From the NCBI GenBank assembly GCA_009691845.1, contig SIAJ01000056.1:1-36943 (forward strand): DNA of 36,943 bases, written 5' to 3'. Below the pieces are notes generated by a model, which searched no databases, had not been told where the DNA came from, and saw nothing but the letters and a program-made list of their open reading frames with translations. Source of the stretch: Gemmataceae bacterium. Its GTDB lineage: Bacteria; Planctomycetota; Planctomycetia; Gemmatales; Gemmataceae. Shown here in pieces: positions 16,371-24,503 of the stretch (the stretch's first letter is position 1; every line of letters begins with the position of its first letter). The position numbers and the translations under genes were made by a program.

Positions 16371-17543
16371 TCACCCCTTCGCCAACTCCACGGCCAGCTT
16401 GCAGCCTTCCAGGAACTCCGGCACGTCGACCCATTCCTTGACCGTGTGAATGTCGTTCTGGCCTGCACCGAACGTGACCGTGGGGATGCCATGCTTCACC
16501 ATCCAGTTCGCGTCCAAGCCGCCGTTGGTCACTTTCGTTCTGGGTTCGCGGCCGATCCCTTTCACCGCCTCGATCGCACGCTGCACCACCGGGGCGTCGT
16601 CCTTGATTCGGAACGGGTGGTAGTCCGTTCGGCTGGTGAACTTCACTTTGCCAGTCTTGCCTTCGTGATCGGTCACCTGGCCGCACGCATCAGCGAATGC
16701 CGCTTTGTAGGCGTTCGTGATCTCGCGAAAGAACTTGGGGTCGTGGCTGCGCGATTCCCCCTTGATGTGTACCGAATCCGTGACCACGTTGGTCGCCTCG
16801 CCTGCCGACTTGCCGTTTGCGTCGCCGATGGAGCCGATGTTGCTCGTTCCTTCCCGGCCATCCTTCACGACCTTGCCGAACCAGCCGCCCCGGAAAATAT
16901 CGGCCATCGCCAGGGCCGCGATCATGCTCGCGGAGATGCCACGCTCCGGATAAACCCCGGCGTGCGAGGCCTTGCCTTCAATGTCCACTTCCCAGCGATC
17001 GGCCCCGACCGCCCCGATCGTGATGTCCGCGGCCGAGCGGCCATCGAAGTTGAAACCCATCGCCGGCCCTTGCAGCACCGTCGGGTCGATGTGCCGAGCA
17101 CCAAACAGGCCGGATTCCTCGCGAACGGTGAACAGCAGTGTGATCGGCGGATGCGGCAGCTTGTGGTCCAGGAGAGTAGCCACCAGATTCACGAGTACCG
17201 CACACCCGGTCCGATTGTCGCCACCAAGGGCCGTCACGCCCTGAGGGACGATCTTGTTTCCCTTCTTCACCGGCACCGCCTTGGCACACAGCGGAACGGT
17301 GTCCATGTGCGTCATGAACATGATCCGCGGGCCAGGAATCGTTCCCGGAAGAAACGCGAGCAAGTTGCCCGTCTGTGTCCGCACGGGAATTCGTGAGTTC
17401 GCATCGTCGTAGCGGATCTGCTTGACGCCTGCTTGCTTCAGCGTGTTTTGAATTTCGCGAGCGATGTTCTTTTCCTGCCCCGTGATGCCCTCGATAGCGA
17501 GGAAGCGCATGAGCAGGTCGGTGGCTCGGGTTTTGTCGATCAT
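16371..17543 (-). CDS. M20-family zinc peptidase (peptidase T-like)
   Basis: The protein has 390 residues from the ATG at 17543; the frame is open further upstream through a heptamer repeat that does not look coding. It should be a cytoplasmic di-zinc aminopeptidase of the M20 family, trimming tripeptides or similar. Metal and catalytic positions are visible: MTHMDTVP (His, catalytic Asp), LGGDNRTGCAVL (bridging Asp), TVREESGLFGA (general base Glu, metal Glu), GFNFDGRSA (Asp) and a late NDIHTVKEWVDV (His). The dimerisation domain lies between about residues 180 and 300 (WEVDIEGKASHAGVYPERG). The C-terminal GGLDANWMVKHGIPTVTFGAG is conserved in the M20 peptidase-T branch. The gene lies downstream of the sigma factor, separated by a palindrome and a hairpin, so it is probably a separate transcript. 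Confidence 0.9.
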   Translation of the reverse strand: MIDKTRATDLLMRFLAIEGITGQEKNIAREIQNTLKQAGVKQIRYDDANSRIPVRTQTGNLLAFLPGTIPGPRIMFMTHMDTVPLCAKAVPVKKGNKIVPQGVTALGGDNRTGCAVLVNLVATLLDHKLPHPPITLLFTVREESGLFGARHIDPTVLQGPAMGFNFDGRSAADITIGAVGADRWEVDIEGKASHAGVYPERGISASMIAALAMADIFRGGWFGKVVKDGREGTSNIGSIGDANGKSAGEATNVVTDSVHIKGESRSHDPKFFREITNAYKAAFADACGQVTDHEGKTGKVKFTSRTDYHPFRIKDDAPVVQRAIEAVKGIGREPRTKVTNGGLDANWMVKHGIPTVTFGAGQNDIHTVKEWVDVPEFLEGCKLAVELAKG

Positions 17544-17551
17544 GTTTGCGT

Positions 17552-17586
17552 GGAGTGAGGAGTAACGAGGAAGGAGTGAGGAGTAA
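17552..17586. repeat. Heptamer microsatellite (GGAGTGA)n just upstream of the M20 gene
   Basis: On the plus strand five units follow in step: GGAGTGA, GGAGTAA, CGAGGAA, GGAGTGA, GGAGTAA. The array ends nine bases before the start codon of the minus-strand M20 peptidase, so in the message it is a pyrimidine-rich leader where a ribosome site would be expected. The same 7-bp unit, opposite orientation, occurs at 35931-35947. Confidence 0.85.
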
Positions 17587-17640
17587 GAGTATCCAACGAA
17601 CGACTTGTTTTCACTCCTATCGCACATGAACGGCCGCTCC

Positions 17641-17673
17641 TAGTAGTCGGCACACGGAGTGTGCGGACTACTA
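17641..17673. repeat. CACAC/GTGTG hairpin family, copy 2
   Basis: TAGTAGTCGGCACAC (17641-17655), loop GGA, GTGTGCGGACTACTA (17659-17673) pair over 15 bp with one mismatch. The inner part matches 10190-10214 and the degenerate 21376-21401. Confidence 0.8.
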
Positions 17674-17688
17674 GGAGAACCTTCTCCT
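17673..17688 (-). terminator. Short hairpin after the sigma-factor gene
   Basis: AGGAGAA-CC-TTCTCCT is a perfect 7-bp stem lying one base beyond the sigma gene's stop codon on the minus strand and adjoining the CACAC/GTGTG palindrome. A terminator role is likely but not certain. Confidence 0.55.
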
Positions 17689-17689
17689 G

Positions 17690-18307
17690 TTAGAAGCACG
17701 TCCACTCCGGAAAATGATGGCGAACGCGTTTACTGGCTTGGACGAGCAGTTGCCGGACCCGTTGGCGAGTGACGCCCAACCGCTGTCCGATCGCATCGAG
17801 CGTCTGCCCTTCGGCGTGATACTGGTAGATGATTTCGTACCATCGGGGCGGAATCACTCGACGAACTTGCTCGCACATCTCGTGTGCTTCCAGGCCCTCG
17901 GCAAGGACCGGTTTCGGAATCACCTCGGTTTCACGGATGAAGCCATCGAGCGAACCAAGGTATTGCACCGCTCGCTTGGCTCGGCGCCAGTTCCGAACGG
18001 CCGCGGTGAGTCGGTGCCGAATCACCATGAACGCATAGGCGGAGAACGGAATCTCGTACTCCTCGTCGAACAGGCTGGCCGCATAGGTCAAACCAAACAA
18101 GGCCTCGGCCTTCAGTTCGTCGATCGGCATATCGCGGGCGTGGTGGCGGGCGAAACTCCAGGCCAGATGATAGGCCAGCAGGATGTTGTCCGCGGCTCGT
18201 TTTCGGGCTGCATCGTCGAGCGGTCGAATGTGACTGTGTTCGAACGACAGCGGTTCGAGAATCGCGAGTCGGCTGGTCGTTTCGGAGGATTCTTTGATGT
18301 GTCTCAT
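17690..18307 (-). CDS. Sigma-70 family RNA polymerase sigma factor
   Basis: The protein has 205 residues from the ATG at 18307; ATGs at 18346 and 18340 are possible alternatives. Region 2 covers about residues 38-110: NILLAYHLAWSFARHH, IDELKAEALFGLTYAASLFDEEYEIPFSAYAFMVIRHRLTAAVRNW, the core-binding and -10 recognition helices. Region 4 covers about 145-195, with the helix-turn-helix QTLDAIGQRLGVTRQRVRQLL for -35 recognition. Region 1.1 and a full region 3 are missing, so it is a compact alternative sigma factor, longer than most ECF factors in the linker between regions 2 and 4. No anti-sigma factor gene is adjacent, which makes its control unclear. It is not an obvious operon partner of the M20 gene downstream. 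Confidence 0.88.
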   Translation of the reverse strand: MRHIKESSETTSRLAILEPLSFEHSHIRPLDDAARKRAADNILLAYHLAWSFARHHARDMPIDELKAEALFGLTYAASLFDEEYEIPFSAYAFMVIRHRLTAAVRNWRRAKRAVQYLGSLDGFIRETEVIPKPVLAEGLEAHEMCEQVRRVIPPRWYEIIYQYHAEGQTLDAIGQRLGVTRQRVRQLLVQASKRVRHHFPEWTCF

Positions 18308-18481
18308 GAGCGTCCCAAGGTGCGAGGTGCATCCAATCATTTCCATCTTAAATGAACATTTGTACACGTCAATCGCGGTTGGGGAAATATCTGACCAAAG
18401 TCGCGTTTACGCCGAGAAAACTGGCGTGAATGCCACAAGAAAATGGAGATGCTTTTCGACTTGGAGCGGCAGCTGGTGTAG

Positions 18482-18548
18482 CCGCGTTCGCCAGAACGCG
18501 GGAAGACTTGCCCGTACAAAAGCGTCCCCCGCACTCTGGCGAGTGCGG
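18482..18548. repeat. Pair of inverted CCGC-type hairpins
   Basis: CCGCGTTC-GCCA-GAACGCGG (18482-18501) and CCGCACTC-TGGC-GAGTGCGG (18529-18548) are two 8-bp stems with reverse-complement loops, so the second is an inverted, diverged copy of the first (TAGCCGC... against ...GCGGCTA). Together they make a larger palindrome of about 70 bp ending 12 bases from the transporter stop codon, where it may also end transcription. Confidence 0.8.
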
Positions 18549-18560
18549 CTAAGTTGGCGG

Positions 18561-19940
18561 CTACATCAACAAGCCCGCGATCGATGCATTGATGAGTGTG
18601 GCCAGGAATCCGCCGAGCAAGGCCCGCATGCCAAGTCTTGCGAGATCGCTGCGTCGATTCGGAGCCATCGCGCCGATGCCGCCGAGTTGAATACCGATCG
18701 ACGCGAAGTTGGCGAAGCCGGTGAGGGCGTATGCCGCGAGCTTGTAGGATCGTTCTTGAATGTTGACGACGCCGACGAACTTGCCGTCTTCCTTGACCGC
18801 GTTGTTGGTGGTCAGATCCAGGAATGCGACGAACTCGTTCAACACGAGTTTCTTGCCCAGCAACTCTCCTACGCGGGGACAATCGTCTTGAGGCACGCCC
18901 ATCAGGAACGCAACTGGTGCGAATAGCTTCGAGAAGAGCCATTCGAGAGAGAGATCGTACAGCCCGATTTCCGGGCCGACTGAGCGCAAGCCATAATTGA
19001 TCATCGCGATGCAGGCGATAAACGCGATCAGCATGGCGGCCACATTGATCGCGAGCATCATACCTTCCGAAGCCCCGGCCGCAGCGGCATCGATTACATT
19101 CGCATGAGGTCGCTCTTCAGCCAGTTTCACTTCGCCACGTGTGACCGGAACTTCGGTCTCGGGCAAAAGCAGCTTCGACAGATACAACCCGGTTGGAGCG
19201 GCCATCACGCTGGTGGCCAGGATCGCGACCGGGTCGGCCCCGAAGCTGATGTAGACAGCAATCAGGCCCCCCGAGATCGTGGCCATGCCGCCGATCATGA
19301 GGGCGAGCAGTTCGGAACGTGTCATCGTCAACACATAAGGCTTGATGATCAGCGGGGCTTCCGTCTGCCCCATGAACACATTCGCGGATGCTGCCAGTGC
19401 CTCGGCCCCGCTGACGCCCTTCTTCCCGAAGATCAAGATCATCACTTTTGCAAACACCCAGACAACGAGTTGAAGTACTCGCAAGTGATAGAGGACCGTG
19501 AAGAACGCGGAGACGAAGATAATGGTTGGCAACACTCGGAAGGCGAAGATGACGGCCTCTTTCGGACCGAACGCCTTTCCAGCGACTTCGGGTTTCGCCA
19601 GTGGACCGAACACGAACTCGGCCCCTTCGTTGGCGAAGTCGAGGAACTTTGCAACCACACGGCCAATCAACTCGAAGAAGTCGTAGACGATCGGCACCTG
19701 AAGGATGAAGAGAGCGAGAATAAACTGCAGCCCGAGGCCGGTCGCCACGGTCCGCCAACTCACATTTCGCAGATCGGTCGAGAACGAGGCCGCGATGGCA
19801 AGAAAGCAGACGATGCCGCAGAACGCCTGCCCACGCACGCCGATCATATCGCGAGCCAGCCACGCCAAACCCGTGAGCGTGGCGATGCCGAGAAGAATCA
19901 GCACCCGCCAAAGGGTTGGCGTGCCAGTGGGAGGAGACAT
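18561..19940 (-). CDS. CNT-family concentrative nucleoside transporter (NupC-like)
   Basis: The protein has 459 residues from the ATG at 19940, with GGAAAGG about 13 bases upstream; an open extension to 20084 is not membrane-like. It should import nucleosides with H+ or Na+ across the inner membrane. It has around ten hydrophobic segments: an N-terminal trio (VLILLGIATLTGLAWLA onwards), the gate domain FRVLPTIIFVSAFFTVLYHL, the substrate-binding half-helix GQTEAPLIIKPYV, MIGGMATISGGLIAVYISFGADP, ATSVMAAPTGLYLSKLLLPE and the second nucleoside motif GFANFASIGIQLGGIGAMAP. LNEFVAFLDL is also typical of CNT proteins. A charged loop of about 35 residues (TEVPVTRGEVKLAEERPHAN) is in the usual insertion place. 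The gene is divergent from the FAH-family gene at 20104; the 163-bp space between should hold both promoters. Confidence 0.92.
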   Translation of the reverse strand: MSPPTGTPTLWRVLILLGIATLTGLAWLARDMIGVRGQAFCGIVCFLAIAASFSTDLRNVSWRTVATGLGLQFILALFILQVPIVYDFFELIGRVVAKFLDFANEGAEFVFGPLAKPEVAGKAFGPKEAVIFAFRVLPTIIFVSAFFTVLYHLRVLQLVVWVFAKVMILIFGKKGVSGAEALAASANVFMGQTEAPLIIKPYVLTMTRSELLALMIGGMATISGGLIAVYISFGADPVAILATSVMAAPTGLYLSKLLLPETEVPVTRGEVKLAEERPHANVIDAAAAGASEGMMLAINVAAMLIAFIACIAMINYGLRSVGPEIGLYDLSLEWLFSKLFAPVAFLMGVPQDDCPRVGELLGKKLVLNEFVAFLDLTTNNAVKEDGKFVGVVNIQERSYKLAAYALTGFANFASIGIQLGGIGAMAPNRRSDLARLGMRALLGGFLATLINASIAGLLM

Positions 19941-20103
19941 CGGGAGCGAGCCTTTCCGAGAGAGGAAAGTAATTGCCGCGAGTTCAGGCTGTCGGCTGTT
20001 GTATGTCGGCCGGACTGGCGGGACAGGAATGATTCCGCCCTGTTTCTTTCCGCACCAATTCCGTCTATCCTGAATCTCATCCACTCCTCATCGGAGTCTC
20101 TCC

Positions 20104-21036
20104 ATGCGTCTGTGCCGAATTGGCCCCGAGGCTGCTCCTCGGGCTGCCTTTTACTTCGACACTTTTGTTGTCCCCGTGGCGACCGCGGCCGTGGCTCATA
20201 GCCAGGCACGCGGAACCTCCGTCCGCATTCCCACGAAGGACGACCTCCTTCCACTTCTCGGCGACGTCGGCCTGCACGAGACGGCCAACTGGCTTGCCAA
20301 CACGCCGAACCCGCAGGGGGCGATTCCGATCGCCCAGGCCGAATTGCTCGTGCCGGTGCCGAAACCGAACAAGCTGTTCTGCCTCGCTGGCAACTACGCG
20401 GAACACATCAAAGAAGGGGGCGGCGTTCCGGCCGAGCGTGCACAAACGTTTCCTTATGTGTTCATGAAACCGCCGAGCACGACCCTGACGCATCCGAATC
20501 GGCCTGTCGTGCTTCCCGTCGAGGCACCAGATGCCGTTGACTGGGAACTCGAATTGGGCGTGATCATCGGCAAGAAGTGCAAGAACGTTTCGGAAGCGAA
20601 CGCACTGAAGTACGTTGCCGGCTACACGATCGTCAACGACATTTCGCAGAGGCGCTATCGGCCCAACCCAAATCGCGTCAAGCGTGAGAAGGACGTCTTC
20701 TTCGATTGGCTGCACGGCAAATGGTTCGACACGTTCTGTCCGTGTGGGCCGTGCGTCGTCTCTGCCGATGCCGTCAAAGATCCGCAAAGCCTCACGCTCG
20801 AATTGACTGTCAACGGCGACGTCAAGCAAAAGGGCAGCACGGCCCAGATGATCTTCCCCGTCGCGGCCATCATCGAATTCATCTCGAAGATGGTCACACT
20901 GGAACCGGGCGACATCATCTCGACGGGCACGCCGGCCGGCGTCGGCAGCACGACCGGCACCTTCCTGAAAGCCGGCGACAAGATGCACGGCACGATCAGC
21001 GGGATTGGGACGTTGACGACGCCGGTGGTGGACTGA
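20104..21036 (+). CDS. Fumarylacetoacetate hydrolase family protein
   Basis: The protein has 310 residues. The family cleaves or decarboxylates beta-diketo or 2-keto acids in the catabolism of aromatic compounds and sugar acids, in the cytoplasm. The Mg2+/Ca2+ ligands are visible: Glu148 and Glu150 in DWELELGVIIGKK, and Asp179 in YTIVNDISQRRY. NYAEHIKE supplies the conserved His101 lid residue. GSTAQMIFPVAAIIEFISKMVTLEPGDIISTGTPAGVG is the conserved C-terminal part. The first 85 residues form the usual small N-terminal domain. A Cys-rich loop, FCPCGPCVV, is unusual in position and might bind metal, though it may be chance. Which substrate (for example 2-keto-3-deoxy acids, 5-carboxymethyl-2-hydroxymuconate or fumarylpyruvate) cannot be decided. 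Confidence 0.9.
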   Translation: MRLCRIGPEAAPRAAFYFDTFVVPVATAAVAHSQARGTSVRIPTKDDLLPLLGDVGLHETANWLANTPNPQGAIPIAQAELLVPVPKPNKLFCLAGNYAEHIKEGGGVPAERAQTFPYVFMKPPSTTLTHPNRPVVLPVEAPDAVDWELELGVIIGKKCKNVSEANALKYVAGYTIVNDISQRRYRPNPNRVKREKDVFFDWLHGKWFDTFCPCGPCVVSADAVKDPQSLTLELTVNGDVKQKGSTAQMIFPVAAIIEFISKMVTLEPGDIISTGTPAGVGSTTGTFLKAGDKMHGTISGIGTLTTPVVD

Positions 21037-21397
21037 TCGGCCTAAGAGTTGCTAATAGATGCGGAAATCGCCGTCTTGAGTTGATCGGCTCGAATGCCGT
21101 TGTTCAAGCGAACGGGTCAAGAGCTTTCATTGCCATCGATCGAAAGAGAGATCTGCGCCTCACACGGCTCGTGATCGATAGGCGATCGTAGGATGAGGAA
21201 GTTCGGTCTAAGAAGCTTGGAATCAAGCTCCACGAGGAGCTAAAAAGAGCTCGCGACCGCCCGGGAGGTCGGAACCGAGATGCGGGTGGTCAGCGGACTG
21301 CCCAGCCGGCTACCAACGGAGTTTTTGGAAAACCTCGCTTTGAGCAGCAAGCGAGGGCACGACAGTGGCATTTGTTCTCACGCTCGGAGTGTGCCGA
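21037..21397. other. Convergent intergenic region, no gene; degenerate CACAC/GTGTG repeat
   Basis: About 360 bp lie between the convergent FAH-family and methyltransferase genes. The right end carries CACGCTCGGAGTGTGCCGACTAC (21379-21401), a decayed copy of the palindrome at 10190 and 17641 that runs into the last bases of the methyltransferase gene. I see no gene and no clear terminator. Confidence 0.5.
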
Positions 21398-22432
21398 CTA
21401 CAATGGGGCATCTCCCCGGAGGACGTGGTACCCACGGCGTTCTTCCCAGGTCGAATCGGGAAACACGTTCGCCATGAGTGGGGCGACGTGATTGACCATC
21501 TTGGTCACCAGGAAGAGTCGGCCGCCTGGCTTCAACAACGGCTTGCCCTTCTCGATAAACATCTGAGCAATCCACGAGTTCGCGTAGTACGGCGGGTTCG
21601 CAAGAACGACATCGAACGAGCCGGGTTCAAGTCCGTCGAGCGTCGCGGTGGCAAAACTCCTCACGTTTGCGATGCCGTTTTCTTTGGCATTGAAATCGGC
21701 GAGGGCGATGGCCCGGACATTACTATCGACAAATGTGAGATGCCCCTCTGGCCCCGCACGATCCATCGCGAGAATGCCAGCCGCCCCGTGGCCGCAGCCG
21801 AGATCGAGCACGCGGTCGCCGGGCCGAATCTCGGCGAGATCGAGCATCGCCCGAGCGCCGCCGTCGAGTTCGCCGTAGCCGAAGACTCCGGGCCGCGAGA
21901 GAAACGAGTGCGAAGGGCCTTCGCCAATCTTGGCCCGGAAGCTTAACTCATGTCGTCGTCGCGGACGCTCGCCGTCGCGGGCACTCCAGAAGACGCTGCC
22001 ACTTTTGCTCGTGGGAAGTTCGCTGCACTTGCCGAAGACCTTCTTGTGGAACTTCGGCAACAGCGAGTCGGCCTGATACTCTGAAAGCGAGATCAACAAG
22101 CCACGCGGTTCCAAAACGTGGAAGGATTGTTCGAGTAGATCGAGCTTCAATTCCCGTTCGCCATGCGCGGCCACGGGGAAGATGGCCGTGTTGAATCGCG
22201 GCGGCAGATCCAACAGGTCGGGAAGCGTTTCGACCTTGGCCGACAAGCCGATCTCGCTCAGGTGTTGCCGTAGGCGATCGGCTTGGTGCAAGTCCATCTG
22301 GTAGCACACGGTCTCGAAGTCACCGAGACCGGAACAGAGATCAGCAGCCTGGGCCGGCGAACCCATCAGAATGACGACGGGAGGCTTGACGCGAGATTTG
22401 ATCGATTCGAGCAGGCGAAGCAGGTGGAACAT
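21398..22432 (-). CDS. Class I SAM-dependent methyltransferase, RsmC/RlmG-like
   Basis: The protein has 344 residues from the ATG at 22432. It has a two-domain layout: a degenerate N-terminal Rossmann half (about 1-165, with LDLLEQSFHVLEPRGLLISLSEYQADS and no intact SAM loop) and an active C-terminal half. Motif I is VLDLGCGHGAAG (208-219), motif II TFVDSNVRA, and motif IV NPPYY (279-283), the sequence of N6-adenine and N2-guanine methyltransferases. The duplicated fold and the FGYGELDGGARAML entry match 16S/23S rRNA guanine-N2 methyltransferases RsmC/RlmG, which modify ribosomal RNA. The substrate is assigned by fold only. The gene is convergent with the FAH-family gene and divergent from the CotH gene. 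Confidence 0.85.
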   Translation of the reverse strand: MFHLLRLLESIKSRVKPPVVILMGSPAQAADLCSGLGDFETVCYQMDLHQADRLRQHLSEIGLSAKVETLPDLLDLPPRFNTAIFPVAAHGERELKLDLLEQSFHVLEPRGLLISLSEYQADSLLPKFHKKVFGKCSELPTSKSGSVFWSARDGERPRRRHELSFRAKIGEGPSHSFLSRPGVFGYGELDGGARAMLDLAEIRPGDRVLDLGCGHGAAGILAMDRAGPEGHLTFVDSNVRAIALADFNAKENGIANVRSFATATLDGLEPGSFDVVLANPPYYANSWIAQMFIEKGKPLLKPGGRLFLVTKMVNHVAPLMANVFPDSTWEERRGYHVLRGDAPL

Positions 22433-22634
22433 GAAGTAATTGTAGTATCGAGTGACGCGTCAATCGCGATTCCCGAGGATGCGGGCCACAAGAACCTCTC
22501 GCGTACGTTTGCCCACGCATACACTCCGGCCTGGAGGAGTCGCGTCGTTACCCATTCTTCACGCACAAATACGCCTGAATCTGATAGAACGGGTGAAGCA
22601 ATACGCCCAAGTTTCGCGATCAGGAGTGTTTCGC

Positions 22635-23780
22635 GTGCTTCGATCCTTCGTCTTTCTCCTGCTCCTGTCCTCCCCGGCTTTCGCACAGGCTCCCCGGAAA
22701 TCGGCTGATCCGGTCGAAGAGTTCTTCAAGACGGCCCCGGTCGTACAACTCGATCTCGAAATTGCGCCGAAGGAAATGGACGCACTCCGCAGAGAAAATC
22801 GCACGTATGTCAAAGCCACGCTCAAGGAAGGCAAGACCACCTACAAGGATGTGGGCATCCATTTACGAGGAGCGGCCGGCAGCTTTCGCGGCATCGACGA
22901 CAAGCCTGGATTGACCGTCAACATGGATAAGTACTCGGACAACCAACACTTCCACGGCCTGGACAAGTTTCACCTGGCAAACTCAGCCCAGGATCCTAGC
23001 TATCTTTCGGAGTTAATCTGTGGCGAACTGATGCGTGCGGCAGGCGTTCCCGCCGCTCGGGTTGGCCATGCGCTTGTCACCATCAATGGCAAGAAGAAGG
23101 GGCTGTATTACCTGAAAGAGGGCTACGACACGCACTTTCTGAAGGTGCATTTCGGCAACAGCGACGGCAACTTCTACGATGGCGGCTTCCTCCGCGAGAT
23201 CGACCAACCACTGCAACTGATCTCAACCAAGAGCGACGTGAAGAACTACGCGGACCTGAAGGCCCTGCTCGCGGCCGCCGCCGAACCGAACCACGCCAAG
23301 CGCTTCGAGAAACTCGAAAAGCTGCTCGAACTCGACAAGTTCATCTCTTACCTGTGCCTGGAAGCGATCATGTGGGATTGGGACGGCTACCCAATGAAGC
23401 GGAACAACTATCGCGTCTACCACGATCCCAAGAAGGACAAGATCACGTTCGTGCCGTCGGGAATGGACCAAATGTTTGCGGACACGAATGGCCCTTTATT
23501 GCCAGGATTCGAGGGAACCATTGCGAGGGCACTCGTCGAAACACCGCAAGGGAATGAAAAATACTACGCCCGCATGGCACAGATCATGAAGGATGTGTAC
23601 AAACCGACTGAGTTGGTAAAACGTCTCGACGAGATGACGAAGGTCCTGCAAGCCGCCGTGAAGCCCGTCGATGCAGGTATGGCAAACGATATCCCCAACC
23701 ATGTGAACCGACTTAAGCAGGCCATCCCCGCAAGAGCGAAAAGTGTCGAGGAACAATTGAAGAAGCTGCCGAAAAAATAA
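22635..23780 (+). CDS. CotH kinase family protein, exported
   Basis: The protein has 381 residues if it starts at GTG 22635, with AGGAG at 22622-22626 eight bases upstream. The frame is open back to 22452, but that stretch is Arg/Ser-rich and not family-like. The start gives a signal peptide (VLRSFVFLLLLSSPAFA, cleaved before QAP). The CotH core is seen in YKDVGIHLRGAAGSF, LTVNMDKYSDNQHFHGLDKFHLANSAQDPSYLSELICGELMRAAGVPAARVGHALVTING, YYLKEGYD, FLREIDQP, DKFISYLCLEAIMWDWDGY and KITFVPSGMDQMF. CotH proteins are secreted protein-kinase-like proteins, first known from Bacillus spore coats. Whether this one phosphorylates anything is unknown. It leads a run of three exported proteins on the plus strand; only 10 bp follow before the lipoprotein gene. 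Confidence 0.88.
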   Translation: MLRSFVFLLLLSSPAFAQAPRKSADPVEEFFKTAPVVQLDLEIAPKEMDALRRENRTYVKATLKEGKTTYKDVGIHLRGAAGSFRGIDDKPGLTVNMDKYSDNQHFHGLDKFHLANSAQDPSYLSELICGELMRAAGVPAARVGHALVTINGKKKGLYYLKEGYDTHFLKVHFGNSDGNFYDGGFLREIDQPLQLISTKSDVKNYADLKALLAAAAEPNHAKRFEKLEKLLELDKFISYLCLEAIMWDWDGYPMKRNNYRVYHDPKKDKITFVPSGMDQMFADTNGPLLPGFEGTIARALVETPQGNEKYYARMAQIMKDVYKPTELVKRLDEMTKVLQAAVKPVDAGMANDIPNHVNRLKQAIPARAKSVEEQLKKLPKK

Positions 23781-23790
23781 ACGAGCCACG

Positions 23791-24432
23791 ATGTTTCAGA
23801 AGTCCAGACTATTGGTCGCTCTCGCCCTCTGCATCGCGTGCGGATGCGATAAGGAGAAGCTTGCCCCCGAACAGGGGACGGCGAAACCTATTGCTCCAGT
23901 CGCCTCCATGGGCGGCGTGCCTGCTTCTTCCCTCACGATCAAGGCGAGTGAAGTCCCATCGACGACACCCGAACGGGTCGCCTGGAACCAGCCCTCGACC
24001 AACGGCCAGGTTCGCGTGTCGATCAAGAAGGTCTCCATCGGCAAGGTGGCCTTGAAGGAATTGGATGGCACGCTCAAGTATCTGGACGAACCTCGGCTGA
24101 TGATCGCCCTGAAGATCGAGAACATGCACGAGAAACGAAAGATGGCGTACCATACTTGGGTCCCAGATTTGGACGCTGCCAAGACGTTCGGCAGACTGGT
24201 GGATGATTCTGGCTACGAACTGAAGCGAATCACCTTCGGCTTCGGCAACAACGTGAAGGACCGAACGGTGTTCGATGAAGGCGTGAATCCAGGCAAAGTC
24301 ATCTCGGATTTGCTCGTGTTCGAACTGCCCCCGCCAAACGCGAAGCACTTTGATCTCGACCTGCCAGGAACAAACTGCGGCCAACGCGGAACCTACCAGT
24401 TTCGGATTGAGATGAAAGACATTGCGAAGTGA
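23791..24432 (+). CDS. Putative lipoprotein, unknown function
   Basis: The protein has 213 residues and starts at ATG 23791, 10 bp after the CotH stop. The N-terminus (MFQKSRLLVALALCIACGCDKEK) has a hydrophobic core and Cys at 17 and 19 just before a charged stretch; either could be lipidated, though neither matches the lipobox consensus well. Residues about 25-60 are a Pro/Ser/Ala-rich linker. The rest is an all-beta domain, VRVSIKKVSIGKVAL onwards, with RLMIALKIENMHEKRKMAYHTW and YQFRIEMKDIAK, resembling in outline the DUF4352/telokin-like Ig fold; I do not recognise a specific family. A Cys in TNCGQRG may be free. Proximity to CotH and WD40 genes suggests a shared envelope job; that is inference. 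Confidence 0.8.
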   Translation: MFQKSRLLVALALCIACGCDKEKLAPEQGTAKPIAPVASMGGVPASSLTIKASEVPSTTPERVAWNQPSTNGQVRVSIKKVSIGKVALKELDGTLKYLDEPRLMIALKIENMHEKRKMAYHTWVPDLDAAKTFGRLVDDSGYELKRITFGFGNNVKDRTVFDEGVNPGKVISDLLVFELPPPNAKHFDLDLPGTNCGQRGTYQFRIEMKDIAK

Positions 24433-24503
24433 CGTTAGTCGCCTTCCGCTCCGCGAAAGGCGATCATGAAGAATCCCGCCACCTAACCCATCAAGGAATC
24501 GGA

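Noticed and set aside
16218..17396. Long plus-strand frame opposite the M20 peptidase
   Set aside because: The minus strand holds all M20 metal-ligand motifs; the plus frame is a high-GC shadow.
19104..20201. Long plus-strand frame opposite the nucleoside transporter
   Set aside because: Arg/Asp/Glu-rich shadow; the minus strand encodes the membrane protein, and the frame runs into the FAH gene in another phase.
22452..22634. N-terminal extension of the CotH gene
   Set aside because: The added residues are Arg/Thr-rich and not family-like, whereas GTG 22635 has a well-placed AGGAG and starts a signal peptide.
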